The notes beneath the pieces were generated by a model. The model was not told the origin of the DNA and did no database searches. It worked only from the letters and a program-made list of their open reading frames with translations. From Pedobacter cryoconitis (GTDB lineage: Bacteria; Bacteroidota; Bacteroidia; Sphingobacteriales; Sphingobacteriaceae), in NCBI RefSeq assembly GCF_003259615.1, contig NZ_QLLR01000002.1:447517-511516 (forward strand): a stretch of DNA of 64,000 bases, in the 5' to 3' direction. Shown piece after piece: positions 1 through 9,000 of the stretch (positions are counted from its first letter, which is position 1; every line of letters starts with the position of its first letter). Position numbers and translations under genes: made by a program.

Positions 1-263
1 TCGTAATTGATTTTAATGAAGAATACCATCTATCTGAATTCATTCAGGAAATGGGCAAGCTGACCTTCAAAAAAATATCTTTTAAAAACATACAGGGAAA
101 GAATATTGTTCAGGATCTGATAGAATTTGAAGAAGAAACCCATGCCGATCTCCTTGTAATAGTCCATAAAACACATTCTTTTTTATGGAAGCTATTTCAT
201 GAAAGCAGCGCTAAGAGATTAATCAGAAACCAAAAATCTCCATTATTAATTTTACCTGGTTAA
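1..263 (+). CDS. Universal stress protein, C-terminal part (cut by window edge)
   Basis: The reading frame stays open to the left edge (frame of base 3), so only the C-terminal ~87 residues are visible. The end reads LLVIVHKTHSFLWKLFHE followed by an S-A-K-R-L stretch and PLLILPG. This matches the end of the universal stress protein at 1504-2376 (IVHHRHHILERIF, S-H-T-Q-R-L, PLLVFP), so it is a second UspA-type protein. In the family this part holds the last strand and helix of the nucleotide-binding-like alpha/beta fold. The first ATG visible (base 51) is internal. A single- or tandem-Usp length cannot be judged. Its role is probably cytoplasmic stress response, inferred from family only. Confidence 0.8.
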   Translation, partial: VIDFNEEYHLSEFIQEMGKLTFKKISFKNIQGKNIVQDLIEFEEETHADLLVIVHKTHSFLWKLFHESSAKRLIRNQKSPLLILPG

Positions 264-342
264 AATTCCCGATCCAGCTCTTCTTTAAGAAGTTTTTTTC
301 AGATATGGCTTTTACCTTTTTCATATTTCAGAATAAATCCCA

Positions 343-1050
343 TCACTTAGTAATTATTAAAATTGGATTAATAGCATATAAGGCCTTTTCCAGGGAGTTG
401 TCAAGATTATATAAGTCCGGATAATTAATTATGACTCCATCTTTTACCTCGCTGGTAATATAAGTGGCCTTTATAAGTATTGTTTTTTTAGCTTGAAAGT
501 CTTAGTTTCCCCATTTTTAATAGCTTTATACATCAAGGCAATTGTAGAAATATCATCTTCATTTTTCAAAAATAACACGGCGGGTTTTTCCGCGTTTTCA
601 ACGAGTATATTTCCATTACTAAAGGCCTGCATCTGTTCCTGAAGAGCATGACCAGCATTAAAACCGCCCCCTCTATCAATTTTTACCGCCGGATAATCTG
701 GATTTAGTTTTCCATAATGCCACTGATTTATAAAAGCAATCATGGCATCTGTTAATAGCGGATCGACCTTTGCCTTATCCGTATAACTGATAGTATCATA
801 ATGATCAATCAACTATGCAACTTGTCAAATAGTATTTTTTCCGGATGAAAATCTGCATGATTTAATCCAAATTGCAAAACACAGTCCAGCATCAACATAG
901 CCCATGTATGATTTTTCACAGTATCTGGCAGTACCCATAAAAGTCTATAATTAGCCTGTGTATAAACCCTTTTTACAGTTTCAGGATAATACAGGCCCTT
1001 CCTATTATTCCTGAGCTGCCCAACATTATATCACGCATCTTTTTTCTGCC
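343..1050 (-). pseudogene. Decayed murein L,D-transpeptidase (YcbB-like) remnant
   Basis: Three minus-strand pieces in different frames read as one L,D-transpeptidase. Piece 1 (about 1048 to 812) contains GLYYPETVKRVY, NYRLLWVLPDTVK and FHPEKILFDKLH, like the scaffold domain of YcbB-type enzymes. Piece 2 (812-471) continues with DPLLTDAMIAFINQWHYGK. It then jumps to an N-A-E-K-P-A-V-L-F-L segment that normally lies after the catalytic centre. Piece 3 (about 470 to 343) reads ATYITSEVKDG, the usual C-terminal end. One base is missing near 812 and one A is missing from the A-run near 472. The catalytic YkuD core (HGTP and SHGCIR motifs) is absent, so there is an internal deletion. The product cannot be active. 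An in-frame stop also lies upstream near 1054. Confidence 0.72.
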
Positions 1051-1063
1051 CATCTTTGACGAA

Positions 1064-1483
1064 TTAATTAACTTTTAACTCGTCGTCGGTCAGAATTCGA
1101 TCCAGCAACACAAAAATGCTTTTTTTTATTTCCCGGTATTCATTTACCAAATCTCTTATCAAATATTCTAAATGAGCCTGTTTACCTGCAATAGCTTCTT
1201 TACTTTCAATAAACAAATCTTCGGCTAAAAGCTCCAGGTCTTTAAGTTGATGATCCAGTAATTCTTTGACCTGATGTTTCTCATTAACTAGCTCAGCCAG
1301 TTTACCTATCAGGTGAATAATTACAACATTTCTTTTGGAATTCGTCAGATGTATAAAATTTTCTTTAAGTAATTTATTCAGAAAATCAATTTCATCCTTA
1401 TAAAATTCAAGGTCAGTATTCCATCTTTTAGCGTTAATGTAATATTCAAGCGAACGCGCGGATAACTTAATTAGTGTTTCCAT
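1064..1483 (-). CDS. Helical protein of unknown function, downstream of a Usp gene
   Basis: I do not recognise a named family. The 139 residues are almost all predicted helix, rich in Leu, Glu and Lys with heptad-like spacing (for example LLDHQLKDLELLAEDLF), and there is no signal peptide, membrane segment or cysteine. A four-helix or coiled-coil cytoplasmic protein is likely. It starts 20 bases after the stop of the universal stress protein gene at 1504-2376 on the same strand, so the two are probably co-transcribed and may act in the same stress response. That link rests on context only. Confidence 0.6.
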   Translation of the reverse strand: METLIKLSARSLEYYINAKRWNTDLEFYKDEIDFLNKLLKENFIHLTNSKRNVVIIHLIGKLAELVNEKHQVKELLDHQLKDLELLAEDLFIESKEAIAGKQAHLEYLIRDLVNEYREIKKSIFVLLDRILTDDELKVN

Positions 1484-1503
1484 CTATTTTTGAATTAGTG
1501 TTT

Positions 1504-2376
1504 TTAATTTTCTTCATCTGGCGGAAATACCAAAAGCGGTATTTCAGTATGCCTCGAAAGTCTTTGGGTATGACTTCCGCTAAATATCCTTTCCAGAATA
1601 TGATGCCGATGGTGAACTATAGCTACCATATCTATTTCCTGCTGATCAATAATCCAATTCAATCCACTATCAAAATCCGTGTTCCAAACTTTTTCATACT
1701 TAACTTTAGGATGATCTATTTTCGCAACAACATCATTCATATACGCCTCCGTTTTATACTGCTGCTTGCTATCTATCTCAATTTCTTTATAGGTGATATG
1801 AGTAATGGTGATTTCAGCATCCAGTAATGTGGCCAGATTAATCAATGATTTCAAAGGGCCTAATTCATGTATATCCAAATTTGTCGCAAATACAATTTTT
1901 CTTATTTTCTTAAAACCAGCTACATAAGGAACGAGTAAAATAGGAAAATCTGCCTTTTCAATCATTTCCTTGCTGTTACTGCCTAGTAGAAATTGAATTA
2001 CCCCACCAGCGCCAGCCATTCCCATCACCACCAAATCTATTTCTCGTTCTTTGACCAAAGTACTTACTACCTCATGAACAGTCCCTTTGGCACTTTCATA
2101 AGCTATCCGTGGGCATACACTTTGATTATTATCCAAATTAGTCGAAGCACATAATTTTTGAACTAATACATCCAGATCACTTGTAACTTCTTCCTTTAAA
2201 GTAGGGTAATCCATTAAAGGCCATGCTACCTGAGCCACAATAGGTGTGTCAGCCGGTGCTTTAATTGCATTACACAGTAAAATATCAGCATTTAACACTT
2301 TTGCCAATTGCACAGCATATCGTGCTGCATTTTCGGCCGGCACAGAAAAATCAGTTGGTACCAGGATCTTTTTCAT
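1504..2376 (-). CDS. Tandem-domain universal stress protein (UspA family)
   Basis: The 290 residues hold two Usp domains. The first starts MKKILVPTDFS and ends with VMGMAGAGG, a G-S-N-S-K segment and FPILLVP, which fits the G-2x-G-9x-G-S/T ATP-binding signature of ATP-binding Usps. The second (about residues 155-290) ends IVHHRHHILERIF and PLLVFP and lacks the glycine-rich loop, so probably only the first domain binds nucleotide. Family members act in the cytoplasm in stress, starvation or redox responses without a defined enzymatic reaction. It is followed by the helical protein at 1064-1483. The partial Usp at the left edge and the CheY-like protein nearby suggest a small stress-response cluster. 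Confidence 0.92.
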   Translation of the reverse strand: MKKILVPTDFSVPAENAARYAVQLAKVLNADILLCNAIKAPADTPIVAQVAWPLMDYPTLKEEVTSDLDVLVQKLCASTNLDNNQSVCPRIAYESAKGTVHEVVSTLVKEREIDLVVMGMAGAGGVIQFLLGSNSKEMIEKADFPILLVPYVAGFKKIRKIVFATNLDIHELGPLKSLINLATLLDAEITITHITYKEIEIDSKQQYKTEAYMNDVVAKIDHPKVKYEKVWNTDFDSGLNWIIDQQEIDMVAIVHHRHHILERIFSGSHTQRLSRHTEIPLLVFPPDEEN

Positions 2377-2677
2377 GATATATATTATTTAGTTTCTATG
2401 AACCACCTAACAAATTTTAGAAAAAAAAACAATAAGAAACATGACAGTGGTCACATAAACAAATGATAGTCAATATTTTAATTCAGTCAGGACAATACGA
2501 CTTAAGCAGGCCTTTAATTGTTCATTTCTTTCTACTTCAATAAAAAATCAGTAACTTCTTCTTTATCTTTTTCCAGCCTCTTTATTTTGTGAATCAAATA
2601 ATTTGTTCTTTTCAAAATTTCGCATCAAGTTCGTAAATATTATCAGATCTGAACTTCACATTCCTAAAATATAAAAC

Positions 2678-3055
2678 ATGATTCTAAAAAAAGTAATTTT
2701 GTTGATTGAGGATAATGAAGATATAAGAGAAAGTATTGCAAAAATACTTGAACTTGAAGGTTATCATGTATTGGCTGCGTCGTGCGGTGGTATGGGTGTC
2801 AGTTTAGCTAACCTTCATATACCAGATTTGGTCATTTGTGACATCGTGATGTGTGATATGGACGGCTATACCGTTTATGATTCTCTCAGAATACAACAAA
2901 AAACAAAAGATATTCCATTTATATTTTCTACAGCAAAATCAGAAAATTCTGAAATACTAAAAGCCAATTCCATGGGTGTTATGAATTATCTGATTAAGCC
3001 ATTTACCGACCATGATCTAATGAGATGTGTTGATAATTGTTTAAAAGAAAGATAG
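2678..3055 (+). CDS. Single-domain response regulator (CheY-like receiver)
   Basis: The 125-residue protein is only a receiver domain. It has the acidic pocket (LIEDNED near residue 10), the phospho-acceptor Asp55 in CDIVM, the switch Thr in FSTAK and the conserved Lys in YLIKPF. There is no output domain, so it should work by protein contact within a phosphorelay or on a motility or metabolic target. The start ATG is the only sensible one. No kinase gene adjoins it, and the nearest full kinases are at 18273-19985 and 52414-54549. The roughly 300 bases before it (2377-2677) show no other gene. Confidence 0.9.
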   Translation: MILKKVILLIEDNEDIRESIAKILELEGYHVLAASCGGMGVSLANLHIPDLVICDIVMCDMDGYTVYDSLRIQQKTKDIPFIFSTAKSENSEILKANSMGVMNYLIKPFTDHDLMRCVDNCLKER

Positions 3056-3171
3056 AATTATCACCCATAATATGACTTCTTAAGAATACACTATTTCATG
3101 ACTATATAAAATAAGATGCATCGGCTAGTTAATTATTGGATTTTTTCATTAATGTACCTAACTCTTCTTAT

Positions 3172-3210
3172 AAATGAATAGGCACCTAACCAAAAAGTGC
3201 CTGTTCATTT
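3172..3210. terminator. Bidirectional terminator hairpin
   Basis: Arms AAATGAATAGGCAC (3172-3185) and GTGCCTGTTCATTT (3197-3210) pair over 14 positions with one wobble and an 11-base loop. It lies between the converging receiver gene and the OmpA-family gene, and T or A runs flank the stem on both strands. Confidence 0.8.
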
Positions 3211-3249
3211 AAAACGGTATACTATGCTTATGTAAATGCAATTACTGAT

Positions 3250-4992
3250 TTAATCGTTTTTCCTGATCTTGAATTCAGTCCTTCTATTTGCCTGATGCTC
3301 TTTTAAACTACAACTCACCCCGTTCGCACAACGGTTCACTAACCTTGTTTCCCCATATCCCTTTGCGGTAAGCCTTGATTTAGCGATACCATTTGCGGCG
3401 AGATAGGCGACTGCAGATTCTGCACGTTTCTGTGATAACCAAAGGTTGTATACATCAACACCCCTGCTGTCTGTATGAGAACCTAGTATAATGTCAATGT
3501 CCGGATTTTCATCCATTATGGCCACTAACCTATCCAGTTCTTTGGCCGCTTCAGGTCTGATATTGTATTTATCGAAATTATAATAGATTGGCTTAAGTAC
3601 GATTTCATCTTCACCGATCCCTTCTACTGGTATTTTCGGTTCAGGATCAGCAACAATAACTGGTGTAATGATAACTTCAGGTTTCTTCTGCGCTATCTTC
3701 ATACTATAGATGTCGTCTGCTCCGCGTCCGCCGTCACGGTTTGAAGAGAAATATTGAACATCATTCCCTGCCGAAAAAGCAAAATCATCTTTTGATGAGT
3801 TGATGGGATATTTGAGGTTTTTCACAACGCTGTTTGCTTTGCCAAAGTTGATACATTTGAAGATGTCAAGCCCCCCCATTCCAACCCTGCCATCACTCGC
3901 AAAATAAAAATTACCTGAATGATCAAAGACAGGACTCCTTTCATTGCCCGCCGTGTTCAGTTCAGTCAAATTCTGTGGCGCACCCCATTCACCAGAATTA
4001 TTTTTTACAGCCCTGTAAAGATCTGTACCTCCAAGACCACCAGGCATATTAGAAGAAAAATATAATGTATCCCCCTTCTTTGTGATAAACGGATCGCCCA
4101 CGGAATAATCAGCAACCTTATTGAACGGAACAGGAATAGGTTTTGACCATTTCTCTGCACTATTCTTCTGGCTGGAATAGATCTCTACGTTGATTGTAGT
4201 GATTTTTTCATACTTTTTAATCGTTGATGGTATCCGCGTTAAGGTGAAGAAAACCTCATCACCTGCAGCGGTAAAACTCGATGTACCAACATGGTAATTC
4301 GTACCAGGATCAAGCGGGAACAAGATCAAACTATCACTCTCTCCCTTAAAATAAAGGTGATTATAGTTTCTGCCCGTCCAAAGATAAATTTGATCACCAG
4401 GCACTATCATTCTCCCATCAAACTTCAGAAATGGCCGATGCTTTTTGCCGATAACACGATCTGCTGTGAACTCCCTGTCTGATGTAAAAACAACGCCGTT
4501 CTGATAACTTACAGGAGCCCAGTCTGAGGCAGCAGAGTTCAAAGAAGACTCGCTGTTAATTTTCACGTCTGCCGGGTTCTGCATCCACAATTTCGCTGAA
4601 TCACAAGATGCGATCCAATTTTGCAAGAGCCTGGGGTCAGTCGTATTCGATGTAGCCATATACTGTTTAAACTGCTCTTTTGCCGCATCATACTTTTCGT
4701 TATTCTGAAGCACCTTTGCATATTGCAACCGGTTTTCAGGTACTGCATCCGGCATGGCAACCACGATGGCATACCATTTTTCGGCCTCCGTATAATTAAA
4801 ATACTTTCTATAACTTTCCGCCAGACGGGAAGCGCTATATGCCGTCTGTTTCTTTTCATAAGCCGCAGCATAAAGTTTAACGGCTTTACTATAGTTATAA
4901 AGATCAAATTGCTTGTCTGCCTCTTTCAGTATATATTGTGATTGTGCCTTGAATGCGAACAGCAACAGTGCGGCAATGATATATTTTTTCAT
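3250..4992 (-). CDS. T9SS-associated OmpA-family protein (TPR, PD40 propeller, OmpA domain)
   Basis: The 580-residue protein begins with a signal peptide ending AFKAQSQ. Residues ~25-125 form TPR-like helices (KQFDLYNYSKAVKLY, YTEAEKWYAIV). A region of PD40/WD40-like blades follows (VVFTSDRE, LYFSSNMPGGLGGTDLY, YFSSNRDGGRGADDIYS). The end is an OmpA-like peptidoglycan-binding domain (ILGSHTDSRG, SQKRAESAVAYL, NRRTEFKI). This order matches the PorE-type proteins that tie type IX secretion parts to peptidoglycan, although no separate carboxypeptidase-regulatory domain is evident here. It is the last gene of the operon with the PorP/SprF protein and the giant adhesin, 24 bases after the former. 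It probably acts in the outer membrane or periplasm. Confidence 0.88.
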   Translation of the reverse strand: MKKYIIAALLLFAFKAQSQYILKEADKQFDLYNYSKAVKLYAAAYEKKQTAYSASRLAESYRKYFNYTEAEKWYAIVVAMPDAVPENRLQYAKVLQNNEKYDAAKEQFKQYMATSNTTDPRLLQNWIASCDSAKLWMQNPADVKINSESSLNSAASDWAPVSYQNGVVFTSDREFTADRVIGKKHRPFLKFDGRMIVPGDQIYLWTGRNYNHLYFKGESDSLILFPLDPGTNYHVGTSSFTAAGDEVFFTLTRIPSTIKKYEKITTINVEIYSSQKNSAEKWSKPIPVPFNKVADYSVGDPFITKKGDTLYFSSNMPGGLGGTDLYRAVKNNSGEWGAPQNLTELNTAGNERSPVFDHSGNFYFASDGRVGMGGLDIFKCINFGKANSVVKNLKYPINSSKDDFAFSAGNDVQYFSSNRDGGRGADDIYSMKIAQKKPEVIITPVIVADPEPKIPVEGIGEDEIVLKPIYYNFDKYNIRPEAAKELDRLVAIMDENPDIDIILGSHTDSRGVDVYNLWLSQKRAESAVAYLAANGIAKSRLTAKGYGETRLVNRCANGVSCSLKEHQANRRTEFKIRKND

Positions 4993-5016
4993 GTTTGTGC
5001 TCTATTTGGTTAATAC

Positions 5017-5988
5017 TTAAAATACCCTTGGTGTAGTCATTCTCATATCTCCTCTGCGGAACATAAATGCAATTGATATTTCATGGGTTCCACCGCTGTA
5101 AGATTGCAAAGGCCCCACACTAAAATCGTAAGCGTAACCTATTCTCAATGAACTGGTCGGAAAAACCTCAATCGCCCCCACCACAGAATTCAACCTGCTC
5201 AGGTCTTTTTGCAGGTTTTTCTTATCCCACAATTTAACCCCTGTCCGGTAAGAACCGCCTATCCAGAGTTTTTCACCAAATAACATAAAGGCATTCAGAT
5301 CAAGACTGGTTGGCCCGTTAAAGTCCTCTTTAAAAAGGAAGGAAGGCTTCAATTGGATGCCTGTACTTAAGGGGATAAGCATTCCCGCAGTAAAGTAGCT
5401 GTGGATGCTTGGCTTAGGAATATCCCTGAATTTTGAATCACTATACCTGGAGGAAATAAGATTATCCGCAGAAAGCCCCGCAAAAAATTGATTGTTGGAA
5501 AAGTAGATACCTACCCTGGCATCGGGAAGTATAATATTATTGTTGCCATTTCCTACACTGTACTCAGGATCATTAGGATGCAATTTACCAGCGTCCAAAC
5601 CTAACTGTGTAATTCCCCCGCTTAGTCCGAAGGCCAGCCTGGAACTACCATCTGTATTCATGCGCAAACGGTAAGAATAACTAGCATAGGTAGAGGTATT
5701 AGTTTGTGCCCCTAATTTGTCACTGACGATCTGCAATGCCAGCCCCACATTTCCATCATTGGCAATCGCATCTACTGCCAGCGACAACGTTTTAGGAGAA
5801 CCTTCAATACCTGTCCACTGGTTCCTGTAGAAACTGTGCATGTTCAGCACCTCTTTGTATCCTGCGTATGCGGGGTTAATGTAAATCCCATTGAAGATAT
5901 ACTGGCTGTATTGCGCATCTTGTTGGGCTTTGGCAGCATGGCCTATGAGTACCACAGCCGCCAAAATGATGAATATGCTCTTTTTCAT
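5017..5988 (-). CDS. PorP/SprF family type IX secretion membrane protein
   Basis: I use the ATG at 5988 (MKKSIFIILAAVV) because it opens directly on a signal peptide ending GHAAKAQQ. The longer frame would add MYNKIH in front. The mature part starts DAQYSQYIFNGIYINPAYAGY, the hallmark N-terminus of PorP/SprF proteins, and continues as an outer-membrane beta-barrel with alternating aromatic strands. Known SprF is needed for surface export of the gliding adhesin SprB. This copy lies 23 bases after the giant adhesin gene and is probably its dedicated partner. The neighbouring OmpA-domain protein completes the unit. Confidence 0.93.
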   Translation of the reverse strand: MKKSIFIILAAVVLIGHAAKAQQDAQYSQYIFNGIYINPAYAGYKEVLNMHSFYRNQWTGIEGSPKTLSLAVDAIANDGNVGLALQIVSDKLGAQTNTSTYASYSYRLRMNTDGSSRLAFGLSGGITQLGLDAGKLHPNDPEYSVGNGNNNIILPDARVGIYFSNNQFFAGLSADNLISSRYSDSKFRDIPKPSIHSYFTAGMLIPLSTGIQLKPSFLFKEDFNGPTSLDLNAFMLFGEKLWIGGSYRTGVKLWDKKNLQKDLSRLNSVVGAIEVFPTSSLRIGYAYDFSVGPLQSYSGGTHEISIAFMFRRGDMRMTTPRVF

Positions 5989-6011
5989 ATGAATCTTATT
6001 ATACATCGTCC

Positions 6012-9000
6012 TTATTTATTTCTCATTAGTGTAATGAAACCTTTCAATACCTTCCAGCTACTATTTGTATCCTTTTTAAGCTTTAAAAGGTAATAGTAAG
6101 TGCCTTCACTTAAACCGTCTCCTGCCCATGTATTCTTGTAGCCTGAGGTCTTATAAACCTCATTCCCCCAGCGATTAACAATGATAAGCTCATTCTTTTC
6201 GTACCTGTCCAGCCCACGGATTTCGAATGTATCGTTCCGTCCGTCACCGTCTGGGGTGAAAAGGTTTGGAACTGTGATATCAGGGAATGGCAAGGCAATT
6301 ACAGTTGGCGTATCATTACTTTCGGCAGTTCCGGAGATATCACTTATATCCTTTCCATCAGGGCTTTTCGCATGTACGCTGGCCGTGTTGGTTACTGTAC
6401 CCAGATTAATATCGGCCGGTGTAAGTGTGTAAGTTTTGCTTAAGCTAGTGCTTGCACCTGGTGCAAGTCCGCCCGCAATTGTTATCGCCTCGCTGGCGAT
6501 GCCTAATTTGACATCAGTCAGGGTAAAAGTATTCAGGGTAACATTCCCTGTATTCTTAATTACAAACTGATAAACCAGCTGAGTTTCATTCGTTGACAAG
6601 GTGGCTGTTTTAACAATGGAGACGCCTGGTATTGCCTTCAATTTAATTAGTGTAGGCGTATCATTATTTTCTTCAGTTCCAGAAATATCAGTTACATCTG
6701 CTCCAGAAGGGGTTTTAGCATTTACACTGGCGGTATTGGTTACTGTACCCAAATCCTGATCAGCCTGCGTAAGCGTGTATGTTCTGCTTATCGTGGCAGT
6801 GGCCCCTGGTGCTAATCCACCATCGATAGTGATCGCCTCATTGGCAATACCTAATTTGGCATCGTTCAGTGTAAAAGTATTCAGGGTAACGTTACCTGTA
6901 TTCTTAATCAGGAACTGGTAAACCATCTGTGTACCATTTGCCGATTGTACTCCTGTTTTGACTAACGTAAGGCCAGGAATTTGCTGAATAGTTACCACAG
7001 TAGGATCGCCAATTACAGGTGTCGAAGGATCATCAGATTTTGATGAAATAGGGTTCCCATCTTCATCTTTACCCGTTCCACCAGCCTGGTTACTATAGCT
7101 GCCGCTGTTTACCTCCGCCTGTGTTAAAGTATGCTTAGCTGTTACTGTAGCTGAACCTCCTATTGCCAGTGTGGCGATGTTCGCCGGAGTAATTGATCCG
7201 GCATCTGCGCCACTGTCTGTTATAGCGATATTGCTCAAAGCAGACTGCCCGGTATTGGTTAGTGTTAAGTTATAATTAATCACATCACCCGCAATGGATA
7301 CTGGAGCCGTGCCCGCCACTTTTTGCAAGCTGAAACTTGCATTGTATATAGTGACCACTACGGTTATCGGATCGGAAAGTGTGCCTTCCGGAGTTTCCAA
7401 CCTGTAGGTAAAGCTATCGGTTCCAGTAAAGCCCACTGCTGGTATATAAGTTATCGTTCCGTCTGCATTCACTGTTATTGTTCCGTTTGCCGGACCGCCA
7501 TCTTTAACCACAGTATAAGTGTCTGAATTCGCGTCGTTCGTTTTAACTGGAATGTTTACAGGGGTATCTGTAAGCGTTCGCGCTGCATCTGGCTGACCGG
7601 CAGGTTTAACGGCTGTATTTACTTCTGTTGAAGTTTTGACATCTTTTCCTCCCGATTCAGAAGGTGTAACAGTCGCGCTGTTCACGATATAACCTGTGGC
7701 TGTAGTGGCGAGTGTGCCTGTAATATCAACAGTAAGCAGGTTTGCTGCTCCGGCTGGAATATCAGCATTGACAGTTACATCACCTGTGCCATCGGAAGCC
7801 CCGTTTATTTTGGCCGATCCCTGAACAGTTGCTATCCATTTTACATTTTCTACTCCCGCTGGTATATGATCCAGAATAACCGCTTGCAAGGCGTCACTTT
7901 CGCTCGTGTTTTTGACAATAAGCTGATAGGTTATGGCACTGCCTGGGGTTACACTTGCTGAACCAGTTTTTGTGATGCTGAGTACTGGCCTGCGGGTAAT
8001 GTTGGTCGTTACCGTAGCGGTTTGTGTTAAGCCATAAACTGCTGCCGTGGCCTGGTTAACAAGGTCACCAGAAAAAGCGGCATTCACTTTTCCGGTAATA
8101 GTCACCGTCATTCCATCAGCTGCACCTGCTGGTATATTCACATTGAGGGTTACATTTCCTTTCCCGGTGCTGGCTCCGTTAATTGTCGCCAGTCCTTGTG
8201 CATTTGCAGTCCAGTTTACATTTTCAATACCATTTGGAACAACATCCGAAATATCAACACCAGATGCGTTACCTGGCCCATTATTTTTAACATGAATGTT
8301 GTAAGTAATGTCCTGCCCTGCTGTTAACTGTGCCGGAGCAGATTTTGTAATCACCAGATCTGACTGGGCAGCTACAGTTGTTGTACTTGTAGAAGGAATA
8401 GGTGTGCCTGTTCCATTGTCTGGTGTAACGGTCGCAGTATTAGTTAAGTTACCAGTATAATCCGGATCTATGGTCCCTTCAATTCTGATCTCTACCTTCC
8501 CACCTACTGGCACATTTACATCGCTGCTCACGTTTGCACTTCCATTACCGCTGTCTCCACTGTTTATGGTTGCGCCATTGGTAGCAATCGCTATCCAGGA
8601 TATGGTTGCTGGTAATATTTGATTTGGAACAACATCGGCAATGATACTGTTTGTTGCATCAGAAGGCCCTGTATTTTCCAGGGTTAAGGTGTAGACTATT
8701 TTTTGTCCGGAAGAAATTGTTGCTGGTGCTCCTTTAGAGAAAACCAATTTAGATTCCTTAGTTACAATTGTAGTTACAGGAGTTGAAGTAACGGGCGGTA
8801 CACCACTGGTTGTTGGAGGTGTAATTGTTGCGAAATTCTCTAACGTCCCGGTATAACTGCTCGGCACAATACCAGTAACGGTAATCAATACACCGCTATT
8901 TGCAGGTAAATCTGCGTTTAAGCTGAGTGTATTACCTGTACCAGTGGCACCAGTATTGATTTTAGCACCACCATTTGCGGTGGCACTCCAGGTCACATTG

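Noticed and set aside
1474..1827. 117-codon plus-strand frame opposite the Usp gene
   Set aside because: It is antisense to a well-supported Usp domain and has no recognisable features.
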